From NCBI GenBank assembly GCA_947359465.1, contig OX375872.1:137969432-138033431 (forward strand): a stretch of 64,000 nt of DNA, in the 5' to 3' direction. The translations under genes and the position numbers were made by a program. Positions 46,218 through 57,039 of the stretch are shown piece after piece (position 1 is the stretch's first letter; each line of letters begins with the position of its first letter). The stretch comes from Metellina segmentata (Eukaryota > Arthropoda > Arachnida > Araneae > Tetragnathidae). The notes beneath the pieces were generated by a model, which saw nothing but the letters and a program-made list of their open reading frames with translations, was not told where the DNA came from and made no database searches.

Positions 46218-48289
46218 TATTTCGTTCTTGCTTTGGAAGTACTCCTACATCCCGGGAGCAGAAAGTGCTTAAAACTTCGACATACGTCGCAAAACAATTT
46301 GTCCTTTATTTTATCAAAATGTTGGCTGATTTTTTTAAATCATAAGTTACGATGTTCTGCAGTGCAAAGCGCACTCCTTACCACACTTTTTTTATTTTTC
46401 TAGCTACGGAACAACCTCCCTACACCATCTAAATTACAACAAACACTTTATAAATAACACATCTTATATGTCAATGACAAAATATTTAACTTCAAAAGTG
46501 ATCGAAAGAATTACAAATTCTGGAAGTATGCCTTGGTTTTAAATAAAGTAAGTTAATTAATTTTGATGTGTTTTATTACAAATATGTAGTACATATTTGA
46601 CGAAAATTATGTTTCCGTCTGTTTTTGATTTTACTGCAGTTTTCAAAATTCAGACAAAATGCCTGCATAACAACTGCAATTGCTTGGAGTTGTGTTGCAG
46701 AACACTGAATATAAATTCTGCACCTGAGTATTACATGATTAACTTTTATTATTGTATGAATTCGTTGAATGTGATTAACTAATGAATGACTGTTTGCTTT
46801 ACCTGCTGCATTCAATAGGCTCAATTCCTTAGTATCAAGTTAAGTCCATATGCGTACTAAATTTAAATAAATTTTTAGTGCTCTTATAGCGACGAAGTTC
46901 CCCTTTGAGCTTAGAAAATTACTAACGATAAAAATTAATGTCACCCAAACTAATATGAAATTTCTATACGAATATTAACTAACCGTGTGATTTTAAAGGG
47001 ATTGGAAAACCCATCTTTATATTTTTAAAGTATTTTAAGATCACGATCCCCAAAATCTAATATTGAAAATTTATGTACAATCACACTTGTATAAACAAAT
47101 AATTGGATTAATTTTGGACTAATAATGTATTGTCATGTTAAAATCATGAAAAGTGAAGACTTTTAGATTCAAATAAGATGGAGGCGGCAATTTTGATGTT
47201 CAGTACGTTATAGGAATTAAAATGTCTTTTTTTTCTTTCCCATATTTTCTTGTGTAAATTTATGAAATCAATTGCAATATATCATTCTGAATAAACGGAA
47301 TTAATTATTAACAAAGTATCTATTGTATATATACTATTGAAAGCTGGTTGGAGGAAGATTGAAAATAGCGCTAACATTCGAAGTTTCCAATCCAAATGGA
47401 GATAAAAAGAAGTGTGTAAAACCATTCCATGTTGAGTGGTGTTTTGGAAATAACAAAGAAAGCCGCTTCTATAGCAATCTATCTAAAGCTGATTCTCAGC
47501 ATGAGAATCATCCGTTTCGTCTCTAGCAAGGTTAATGTCGGTATGTTTGAAGCCATTCTACTAGAAAGGAAGGATTCATGTATCACCTACATAGATGTCA
47601 TAGAATATAAGTTAATTAATTAATAAGAAGGAATGCAAGGCGTCATTGTGATGGTTAAAGTAAACACTCGGAGAATACTTTTGTGTGAAGTGTGCGACTC
47701 CACTTTCTCAGCAACTCATAACAGTTTCCTTCAGGTGATCAATGTTGCTTTAGGTTTAAAAGACTTAAATACAGGCCTGGTTAGCACATCTTTGATTAAC
47801 ACACTGATAACAAGCCACCTTTTCATATTTTATGACTCTTGAACAGGCTACTTTTTCACGCAAAAGAACCGGGAGCGAATATAAACCTTCGACAAAAACT
47901 ATGCGAGGGCTTTCTTATTAATCTTTAGATTTTAGCTCTAACATAGTTATTCGGCTAGTGTTTTACTAGATCTGTCCTATCAGTCGATCGTAAAATATAT
48001 ACGACTCTTACATTTTCCTGGTAATAACTCCTTATAATTCATAGATAATAGTATTGTTTCTAGTGTCTTGAAAGATTTCTACTTTGAACTTTTATACAAA
48101 TTTAAAGAGTAAGCGAAAAAGATCTTTAGAGTCCACAGTACAGTTACTTTGTCCGATGGTTCGGAAATTTCCATTTCATTGTTGGAAATTCTGTAGTAGA
48201 GCTTTCAACCACAAGTCTTGTTCGGACGCTATGTGCAAAATTTTCGTCCAATTCTTTCATTATTTTTACAATTTCTTGCGTTAACTCTC
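46218..48289. other. PBDC1 intron 3, right part: nothing recognised
   Basis: About 2 kb of AT-rich sequence without termini, coding motifs or RNA genes that I could support. Confidence 0.45.
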
Positions 48290-48370
48290 TAGAACGTTGC
48301 ACTACACTGGAGCAACACAGCGGTCTATTGGTGACGGTCCAGGATGAATCCAGACAGGAAAGATCCAAGT
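48290..48370 (-). mobile_element. Diverged fragment of SINE family A
   Basis: GGAGCAACACAGCGGTCTAT and GTGACGGTCCAGGATGA parallel the end region of copies 1-3. Only about 80 bp is left and no target duplication was found. Confidence 0.6.
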
Positions 48371-48669
48371 GTATATGGAGAGAATTAGGTTAAAAAATAT
48401 TCTATTCAATTATTTTGTTTTGATTTTGTGTCAAAATTGTAGCTGTCATAATTTTAAATAAAAAACTATTTGCCTTTTTATTTGTACAAGGTTTTCTGAA
48501 CCCTCGTTATATTTCTCCCCTTGGTATATCACTTTTTCCTCATGACCCTTAGAAGTGATATATCGAAGGGTTACAGTATTTGAAACTTGGGTTTAAGGTC
48601 TTGTAATGGTTTTAAACATCTTGGTTTGAAGATCTGCAAACATTTTTTTGTAAAATTATTTCGTTTCAG

Positions 48670-48781
48670 GCTTGGCGTAATTTTTGCCAAAAATTTCTCG
48701 AAAAAGTTGAGGATGCTTCTTTTGGTACACTTTTACGATTAAACTGTTCTGAAGAATACAGTGAAGAGAACACTATACTTG
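48670..48781 (+). CDS. PBDC1: PBDC1 coding exon 4
   Basis: Encodes AWRNFCQKFLEKVEDASFGT, LLRLNCSEEYSEENTIL and the first base of the next codon, matching the family's KWRPFC..F.G.VEDFN.GTLLRLD...GYTEENTIF. The acceptor is ATTTCGTTTCAG and the donor G|GTATGT; the exon starts in phase 0 and ends in phase 1. It is 112 bp. Confidence 0.94.
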
Positions 48782-48959
48782 GTATGTTAATTAGAACAAT
48801 TTTTTTTGCAGTTTTGATTAATTTAATATCCAAATTTCGTTTTTTAACCCTTAAATTCCAGATGCCCACAAAAGGTACATCTGAATTGAATGCTTTAATG
48901 AAAATTTATGTATTGTATGTTTTAGATTCTGATATTAACTCACGAGAATGAGGTAAATA

Positions 48960-50163
48960 CACAGTCCAGTCATTTTAATGTGACCACCTGTCAAAAGCCA
49001 GAATAACCACCTTTGGCAGAGCGGACCGCTGCGAGACGTGCAGGAAGAGAGTCAATTAGGTTTCTGTAGGTGTTCACTGGGATGTTGAGCCATGCCGACT
49101 CCAGTGCCGTGGCCAGCTGCGCTAGATTACGCGGTTGAGGATCCATGGCGCGAACAACCCGATCAAGGTCGTCACACAGATTCTCGATTGCGTTTAAATC
49201 CGGTGAGTGCTGGCCAGGGGAGTACGGTAAACTCATCCTGGTGCTCTTCGAACCACGCACATACACTGAGAGCTGTATGACACCTCGCATTGTCCTGTTG
49301 GTAGATGTCATCATTCTGAGGAAAAATAATTCGCATGTAGGGTGGACATGGTCCGCAAGGACAGATGCGTACTTGTGCTGATCCATCGTGCCTTCCACAA
49401 TGATGAGTGCACCCAGTGAATGCCAGGAAAACATTCCCCAAACCATAATGCTCACTCCTCCAGCCTGGATCCTTCCGGTAATTGTTGCAGGGTGTTTGCT
49501 TTCAGGCGTTTCACGCCGTATACGCCAACGTCCATCTGTCCTATGGAGCATAAAATGTGATTCATCGGGAAAAGCCACCTGTCGCCACTCTGTGGACGTC
49601 CAGTTACGGTACTGGCGTGTAAATTCCAGCCTTCGTCGCCGATGAACATCAGTCAGCATAGGTGCATTAACCAGGTCTGCTGCGGCGGCCCATGCGCAGC
49701 AACGTTCGCTGAACCGTTGTTGATAATACACTCTTGGTAGCCCCTTGGTTCATCTGGGCGGTCAGTTGCACGTCTATTCGCCCGAACGCATCCCCGTAGC
49801 CTTCGTTCACCTCTGTCATCTATAGCCCGTGGTGCACCACGTGTGCCACGCCGCTGATTTTGGATAGTGCCATTTTGCCATGCACGGTATACTTTTACCA
49901 CGGCGGCACGCGAACAGTTCACAAAATTAGCAGTTTTCGAAATGCTTCCACCCTTGGCCCGAAAGCCAATAATCATGCCGTTTTGGACGTCGGATAAATA
50001 GCTACGTTTCTGCATTACGCCAACGATTGAAATGCTTTCCGATGCCCTAGGACATCCTTTATATACACTCCGCTGCAATGTGCTGCCACATGCCTTTTGT
50101 GATTGATTATTTCACGTTGACGTCGAAAATAGGTGGTGGTCACATTAATGTGACTGGACTGTG
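48960..50163 (-). mobile_element. Tc1-type transposon in PBDC1 intron 4
   Basis: TA at both sides. The TIRs are CACAGTCCAGTCATTTTAAT on the left and CACAGTCCAGTCACATTAAT read inward from the right, followed by GTGACCACC. It is 1204 bp. The left end lies 178 bp after the exon 4 donor. Confidence 0.93.
48991..50012 (-). pseudogene. Tc1 DD34E-type transposase, nearly complete with frameshifts
   Basis: MQKRSYLSDVQNGMIIGFRA starts at 50012. Paired helix-turn-helix regions include SISKTANFVNCSRAAVVKVY. After a shift near 49700 come FTRQYRNWTSTEWRQVAFPD and ESHF (first Asp), then SIMVWGMFSWHSLGAL. The second Asp (IYQQDNARCHTALS) and the Glu block (HSPDLNAIENL) lie in different frames near 49290 and 49190. 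The end VRSAKGGYSGF is at 48991. At least two small indels disable it. Confidence 0.88.
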
Positions 50164-50913
50164 TAAGTTATAGAACTTTTACTCTGAGTATGCAGAACTC
50201 CATGGTTGGTCGTATGAATTTTTATTAATGTAATAGTCAATTACATTTTACTTATCACTGAAGAAATATACTCAGGGAGGAATCTAATCTCTGGGTGTTC
50301 ATAAAATGAATAAATATGCATACTTCTAAACCAGATAATGGATTTAATTTCTGCATGAAATTGGGATTTCGAAGTAGATTCCTAACTACTATCCAAAGTA
50401 GATATTTGGATACTACTGAAAATTTTCACGAGCGGAAAGGCCTGCTCATTTACGATGCTGTCATACAATTAAAAGTTAAGGAACTTTGTGTCTGAATGCT
50501 TTTGACAACAGGGTAAGATTTTTTATTCTAGAATCAGTACATGGGAAGTTAACATTTTTGGAAATAGAATATCCAAAGAGATTGCCAGAAGAATTATCAT
50601 TTGCAGTTAAAAAATATTTGTTATGCCTAGATATTTATCATAAAAAATTTTGAGTCCGTGTAACTTGAATGGTTTTCACGTTACAAAATAGTGCTCTTAA
50701 GAACTTAGGAAACTTAATTTTCCTGAAAATTAAGCACCTTAGTAACAGAGGTTCTGTTGAAATCAGTGCACATCCATGGATAAGATATTCTGTTATGTTT
50801 AAAACCTAAGTTAATTTTAGTCGCGAGTTGACATCTCATTTTGTTTGCTGAAATTTTGCATTTAAAAGAATGAAGCCAACTCTAGGTCATGACAATTTCA
50901 AGAAATATATCCC

Positions 50914-51534
50914 GGTTGGTTTTTGGGGTTTTATGGCACAAGAGCCATATAAGGCCATGCTACACAAGACATACAATATCAAATGAGACACAATAAATTT
51001 TTTTTACCGGCAGGAATTGAACTTGTGCAACCCACAACTTGATGGTTATTAGGGATGCGACAACGACAGCAAAACATCGATGTTGAGGACAATAATACAT
51101 AGTCCCAAAAATATCGATGTTTTTAAAATTCAGTGTATTTAAACTCCCCCCTCCCCATTTCTTAAAACTGGTTTAGCAACTAGTGATGCGACATCGGCTC
51201 CAATACATCGATGGTTTTTTTTTAACATCAATGTTTTGAATACATTGACGTCGCATCCCTACTTTTCAGACACTTCACCCTTGGTCACTTTGGTCTAAAA
51301 GTATGTTGAATATGTTTTGCTAATTATGAAAATTATGCTACTTGGTTATTTAAAAAAAATTTTATAACTGTACTTTTTTCAATTAAAAAATAAAACATCG
51401 ACAACGTAAAAACATTTTCAAGTATATACATCCATGTTACAAAAACATCTACCCTAATACATCGACATGGATGTCGCATCCTTAATGGTTACTAGCGCAG
51501 AGGGCATACTCACCAAGCTATGACAGCCACAAAT
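50914..51534 (-). mobile_element. tRNA-derived SINE, family B, with LINE-like tail and a MITE inside
   Basis: Flanked by TATATCCC (50906-50913 and 51535-51542). On the minus strand an A-box-like TAGCTTGGTGAG and a B-box AAGTTCAATTCCTGCC are followed by a tail containing TGGCTCTTGTGCCATAAAAC, shared with LINE copies elsewhere in the window. Without the MITE (51050-51484) and its 8-bp duplication the SINE is about 178 bp. Confidence 0.8.
51050..51484. mobile_element. hAT-type MITE nested in SINE
   Basis: Ends TAGGGATGCGAC on the left and TAAGGATGCGAC read inward from the right. The 8-bp duplication is ATGGTTAT/ATGGTTAC (51042-51049 and 51485-51492), one mismatch. It is 435 bp, non-coding, with several ATCGATG and AACATCGA repeats. 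A second terminus-like pair lies inside, at about 51186 (TGATGCGACATCGG) and 51261 (GACGTCGCATCCCTA). Confidence 0.78.
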
Positions 51535-51777
51535 TATATCCCAGAAAAGAACTGTTTGTATAACATACATATTCAGATTGTTGTGTTCATCTAAATTATT
51601 TCCCACGATTATAAAAGATGAATCATCCTTTTTTGTGAATTAGTGTACAGCAAGACAACCATAAGTGCTCTGATAAATTATGTCAACAAGTTCAACTGAA
51701 TTTTATCTTGTTTACAATGAGGATGCAAATATTAAAATTAATTTAGTTTTATTTATAATGCCAATTTTATTTTTCAG

Positions 51778-51881
51778 TTATAAGGGTTCAATTTTTGGCA
51801 GTAGAAATAGCAAGAAATCGAAAAGGTTTAAATGATCATCTACATAAAGAACTAAAAGAAACAACCATGAAACAGTCATAA
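51778..51881 (+). CDS. PBDC1: PBDC1 coding exon 5 (last)
   Basis: Encodes VIRVQFLAVEIARNRKGLND then HLHKELKETTMKQS and TAA at 51879-51881; the first codon is completed by the last base of exon 4. It matches the family's APRIQFFAIEIARNREGYN. The acceptor is TTTTATTTTTCAG. The protein ends soon after the conserved core, so it lacks the long charged tail of mammals. Confidence 0.94.
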
Positions 51882-51894
51882 ACATGTATTTGTG

Positions 51895-51900
51895 AATAAA
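51895..51900 (+). terminator. PBDC1 poly(A) signal AATAAA
   Basis: A consensus hexamer 14 bases after the PBDC1 stop codon, giving a very short 3' UTR. Confidence 0.75.
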
Positions 51901-51928
51901 AAATTTTTTATACACCACATTTTATAAC

Positions 51929-51934
51929 TTTATT
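51929..51934 (-). terminator. Pyruvate kinase poly(A) signal AATAAA (minus strand)
   Basis: TTTATT on the plus strand, 330 bp past the pyruvate kinase stop and facing the PBDC1 signal. Another AATAAA overlaps the pyruvate kinase stop itself (52263-52268). Confidence 0.55.
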
Positions 51935-52263
51935 TGAAAACAGTAATGAACATCTATGCACATTAAACCTTCTCACATTCAGTAACTTTTCAACAATTAT
52001 TGTAAGGCTATGTACTAAAATCTACTTTTTATATTTTTTATCATGAAAGTTAGATTTGACAACATTTAACTTCTCTTTATACAATCCATGTATTTGTATG
52101 TAATGGGGTATATCTAAGAAAACAATATATTGAAACCAATAATTTTTAAAACAATTTCATTTTTCAATCATAAACATCAAATTCAACTGGCATAAACATC
52201 TAAAATTGAATGACAGACTAGGGTCTTTGAACAAATCAAAATATTTTATAATCCAACAAGAAT

Positions 52264-52433
52264 TTATTCAACATAAACAACACGCATAGTATTAGTAGCA
52301 CCGGCTCCTTTTCTCCACCCAGTAACAACAATAACTGCATCTCCAGAATTGATGAATTTGCGCTGCTTCCCGAAGTCTATCGCAAATTGAATTCTTGCAT
52401 CAACATCATGTGGCCAGTCAGGTAAACGTTCTC
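52264..52433 (-). CDS. Pyruvate kinase, last coding exon
   Basis: Encodes [20 protein letters not shown] through [20 protein letters not shown] and TAA; the first Gly codon is split with the preceding exon. This is the C-terminal half of the C domain. [16 protein letters not shown] is the family's terminal block, including the loop that in allosteric forms contacts fructose 1,6-bisphosphate. The acceptor is CTTTTAG. Stop codon at 52264-52266. Confidence 0.95.
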
Positions 52434-53416
52434 CTAAAAGGTAGGTGTAAAATTATGAGAAACAAATTTAAAATTTACGTTTGCATACTTCTGTAAGCAA
52501 CTGCATTGCCTAAACAAATAATAGATTATTGTCCAGCATGTGGTTTTAAACAAATGTTCTTCAAATTATGCGATTGCGATAGGTTAAAACGTAAACTAGA
52601 GCTTCTACAACTGGCATTTTTAAGCATGTATTCTGTGGTTTTCAGTTTATCGTTTAGTACTGAAAACGATAGCAGTATTACTGAAATAGCGGAGGGAAAC
52701 CAACCAGTGATCACCATCCATGCTTTTGCACATGGCTGCCTCCTCCTAACCTTTGACCCAAAGCTGACTGCTTTTTTTGTCGAGACTGCACTATATGCAG
52801 AAAATATTATATTTTTGCTATGGGGGCGTAAGAATTTTAGATTCATAATATGAAGTCAAACAGAAATGTTTTAAATATGAAAGCCAGACAATCAAAAGCC
52901 TCCACTTTCCAGAACGATTGTATTGAATTTGTTCCTAATTAAATTTAATAACTAATCTACACCTGTTAATGTAGTAATCAAAAAAAAATTTATTGTTCCT
53001 TTCGTTAGAGAAAAGCATGAAAATAAATTCTCTCAGCAAGAGCATTCTATCAATTTTGAACCTTGCAGTAAAATTAAAAATCAAAAGGAGACTTGTTATG
53101 CATCAACAGTATATTGAGCTCAGAGTAATTCGTTAATACCAAAGTTAAACATAAGATTGGTATTAAAATAAAGTTCAGGAATGCATATTTTTTAAGCTTA
53201 AGAAAATATATCTTGACTCTGAAGTTAAGGGAAAAAGTTCTCAAGCAAAAACTGTCATTTTATGTGAACTTCATCCACAGCAGGGATACATAGTTCGACT
53301 TATTGAAAATACAATGTCGGAGGTAGCGGTCTCTTCTGAAAGCAAGAGGAAGGTGCTAAATTACCCAACTTGGAAAACTATTATTAACTATCTGAAGATC
53401 CCTGGTCTAGAAAAGA
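52434..53416. other. Pyruvate kinase intron: nothing recognised
   Basis: Overlapping frames of 115 codons (plus, 52506-52853) and 106 codons (minus, 52846-52526) exist but match nothing known to me. Confidence 0.45.
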
Positions 53417-53790
53417 CTAGCCACTGTGTCTAGCCTGGCAATGCCAGTGCCAGTTGCTTTGTGGGGTTATTGGTTTGCTTCTCAAACCAAATGGGAATTC
53501 ATAGCCTATTGGATAACAGAGTTGCCCGTGGTGTTGATTTGCTTTGCAAACCAAAAAATATAAGTATTTAATTGAAAAATTATTTATTAAAAGAAAATCA
53601 AACGTATAAAGTATCTATGTGGTGTAAAATTTTCCAGATTTCAAATTCGTTAATATTTTTTATTCGATCTTTAGCGATCACAGAGATGGGGAAAAAAAGC
53701 ACTGAAGAACGCCAGTGATAAATTTAATAATTTCTTTTGCTTCACTCGAATCAGTTTCTCAGGAAATCAAAGTAAATTCATCTTGAATCA
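53417..53790 (-). mobile_element. Helitron family, inverted 3' fragment
   Basis: On the minus strand the 3' end reads GACACAGTGGCTAG|T, with terminus at 53417. ACCAAATGGGAATTC and GGTGTAAAATTTTCCAGATT match the full copies. The 5' part fades out between 53690 and 53800. Confidence 0.75.
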
Positions 53791-54108
53791 AATGAAGGTC
53801 ATTCGAAAGTGTTTGCTAACATTCCGATTTATTGCAAATACACAAAAGGTGAAAAAAACTTGGCATGGTTCCAAAGGCTGATGCCCATAAAGATGTCAGA
53901 GGGGGGAAAAGTCCATCCTGCCAGACATACTTATGGCAAAAAGGCCAAGGTCTGGTGTATGATTAAATTGAAAGGGTTATTATTAATTAATACAAAAATG
54001 CATTTTTTAATATTTAAAATTGGATCAATCAACTTTTTTATCCATTTTTAAACAGATACATCTAAGTGAAGTTCAATGAATATTTACATTTTCTAACATT
54101 CCAAAATA

Positions 54109-55338
54109 CACTACTGTTTGTGAAAATTGCAACACCATGAAGGAATCATGCAAATTAAACAAAACTTGCAGGAAATGCAAATTATTAGAATTACAAAGTG
54201 ATCACGCATGTGGGCTGAGAAACGCCCTTTAATCTTCCAAGGGAGTGTATAAAAAGCACTGTAAAGGTGCATTGAAATGTGTGTATCATTATTTAACGAC
54301 TGTAAATAATTGAATAAAAGTCAATATGCCTCGCCAAAAACGCAGAGTACCATATGAGCAAGTAACAGAGTTCGAACAAGACTTCTGTCAGGGTGGACTC
54401 TCCTACCTCTGAAATTACCACCTGCATGGGGAGTAATGCCACAAGTGATATGTGTGTGTGTGGAAGAAATGGACCATGAAGAACCAGACAAGTTGAAACC
54501 ACGGTAGTGGGCACCGCAATACGACATCACCACGGGAAAACAGCCACCTCATCAGCATGGCGGTGACGGACCATACAGTGTCCTCTTGTGCATTGGTTTA
54601 ACATTGGAGCATGTCTACTGGTGTGTCATTGTCTGCCCCCACGGTTTGGTGCCATCTGCTGCACCATGGACTACAAGCAAGGATTCCCTTGACGCTGAAT
54701 CACTGACACCTCTGGCTCTGGTTACAATGGGCTCATCATTGCAACCGATTGGCAACAAGTTGTCTTCTCAGACAAGTCCCACTACAATCAGGTCTATAAT
54801 GATGAATGCGTACTCGTCAGGAGCTATTAGATATCATGGGCGATCCTGCCTACTCCAAATTGTGGGGACCTTCAATGGCAGGCGTCACATTAGAGAAATT
54901 GTGGAGTCCGAGGTCCTACCCCTTCTGTATTCACTTTTCCAGAGCTGTATTTCAGCAAGACAATGCCCATCCACACGTTACTCGGAATATACAAGCCTTC
55001 CTCAGTGCATGACAGGTTCTGCTTCTTCCATGGCCTGGACGTTCAACATGTCTGGGATTACACTGGTTGGTGACTTGCTCGTCGGGCAGAGATTACTGCT
55101 GAACTTTGACATCAGACAGAGGCCATCTGAAATGCCATTCAGAATCTGTATGATTCGATACCACAACGTGTACAGGCTCTAATCGCTGTGTGTGGTGGCT
55201 GCACAAGATAGATATTTTGGCATTATTTTTTTCTCTGTAAACTTGATTGTTTATTTAAACCACTATAAGTAATACGTGGATAAATTTCATTTATTTCTGA
55301 AGATTCTTTCATATTGTTGCAATTTTCAAACAGTAGTT
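54109..55338 (+). mobile_element. Tc1-type transposon in a pyruvate kinase intron, degenerate
   Basis: TA at both sides. The ends are CACTACTGTTTGTGAAAATT on the left and AACTACTGTTTGAAAATTGC read inward from the right, so the TIR is ACTACTGTTTG followed by similar sequence. It is 1230 bp. Plus-strand transposase remnants start MPRQKRRVPYEQVTEFEQDF at 54327, with FQQDNAHPHVTRNIQAFLSA (second Asp) near 54950 and scattered pieces to about 55180. There are many stops and shifts; it is older than the other Tc1 copies. Confidence 0.88.
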
Positions 55339-55611
55339 TAGTACATTGTGGTTGGATTATTATTTGGTAGAGTATTTATGAAAACTACTTTTATCACCAG
55401 CGATGGTATGGAGATACACTTACAAGTAAAGTTTTATTGATCCAGAAGAGAGAAATACATACAGGGTAAGTTATAGGAATAGAACCTGCACTGCCTACAA
55501 CCTGCAGAGTGAGCAAACCCACTGGCCCATTGTGGTCTTCAAATTTTAGGTGTCTTATTTGAAATTCCCCATGCCATTGCATTTGAAAGTTTTAGAAGTC
55601 TGAGTTCTTAC

Positions 55612-55730
55612 CTGTAAAGTGTAGGGGCAAAATTCCTCTCCACAAGTGAGCTTGCCGTGTTGTTTGTGTTAGACGAGACACAGCAATAATAGGGCATTTT
55701 GGTCTGTATTTTGACACTTGATGTGCAGTT
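55612..55730 (-). CDS. Pyruvate kinase exon, C-domain (HQV..YRP..PIIAV)
   Basis: Encodes TAHQVSKYRPKCPIIAVSRL then TQTTRQAHLWRGILPLHFT, with split codons at both ends (Arg before, Gly after). It matches SAHQVARYRPRAPIIAVTRN...TARQAHLYRGIFP of animal enzymes. The acceptor is TTTCCTAAATTTAG and the donor ACAG|GTAAG. Confidence 0.95.
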
Positions 55731-55977
55731 CTAAATTTAGGAAAGGAAAAGTAATCAAATTATGGCTTGATAAAGATAAAAAATTTTTATTCTCATCTAG
55801 TATGTTGATAGGAACAATTGAGCTTATGCTACAAAATTTGAATTGCATTTGCTATTATTTCAACTAAATTTACTAGGAATACAAAATGTAAGAAAAATAT
55901 TTTAAACCTAACTACCCCCTCTTTATTTACAGAAGAGCACATTCAAATGTACTATTTGATATAAATTCACATTAAAA

Positions 55978-56321
55978 TACAAATATTGACGACCAGCTAC
56001 AGGCTCAAGCCCAACAAGGCTGGTCCTTTGTTTATGAATTCCCACTGACTATCCAATTGTATCTTAAATTCGTACACTCCCTTTGAATTAACTATATTTT
56101 CTGGCAACACGTTCCAACTGTCTATTGCCCTATTAAAGTAGTAGTTTTTCCTTAAATCCCGATTAAAATGTGTCTTATTCAATTTATACCCATGGCCCCT
56201 TGTTCTGTTATCCCTATTGAAATTTAAGCCCTCTGTGTCCCCTTGTTTTACCAACTTGAAAAGCTGAAGCAAATCCCCCCCCTCCTTCTTTCTAGTGTAT
56301 ACATGTTTAGCTTACTTAATC
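55978..56321 (-). mobile_element. 5'-truncated CR1 copy (C-terminus and 3' end)
   Basis: The minus-strand frame 56272-55997 (LFKLVKQGDTEGLNFNRDNR, FNRAIDSWNVLPENIVNSKG) matches 43099-43347 almost word for word, and the 3' region with GTAGCTGGTCGTCAATATTT is shared. It begins abruptly at about 56321, as LINE truncations do. It differs from the intron 3 copy by a few substitutions. Confidence 0.9.
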
Positions 56322-57039
56322 TACACTTTTTCTATATTTTAATAAAACTAAACCCATACTACACGCCACTACGGATCTGATCTAACGACCAATCACAAAA
56401 AAAAAATGAATACAAGGTACAGTATAGAAAAAACGAACCACCCCCTATTCATTCCAGCAATTTTAGCAGAGAAAATTCAAAGATGGCGCTTGACACAGAA
56501 ACTAACATCTAAAAATTAAAATTAATAAAATTTGCATTCTTTTATATTAAATTAAGCACCAATTTCATAATTTCGAATCCATATCAACATTTAAATTGAG
56601 ATACTAAGTTTCATGTCATTAAGTCTTACCGTTTCAAAGTTATGAGTACGCAGAAAGATTGGAGCACTTAATATTAAATCAGTTTCTTAGAATTTTATGG
56701 ATATCTTCAATATAATATCTCTATAGCCCAGATACTTTGTACCATAGTACTGTTAAACCCCAACAAAATCCACTAAATATTTAATTTTAAAAATTGTTTT
56801 TAGTATGCAATTATTAAATTAATGTTTGAAAATATATGAATTGAAACCTTAAATTTTGATGGAAATCGATTCAGAAGAACTTCTAATATGGCCATGCAAA
56901 ATTTCAGCTCATTCTGATAGTTTTTGTGCTTTATTAAATTTCTCATTATTGCGATTTTAGGAAATAATAAAAACTTAATAAACATTATACAAACCAGCTA
57001 ATAATTCCTTGGATCGTTTGAACTTGCATAGACTTATTA
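56322..57039. other. Pyruvate kinase intron: nothing recognised
   Basis: AT-rich sequence with no element ends identified. Confidence 0.45.

Noticed and set aside
52506..52853. Overlapping plus (115 codons) and minus (106 codons) frames in a pyruvate kinase intron
   Set aside because: Neither has a recognisable motif or supported splice sites. Open frames of this length on both strands can arise by chance.
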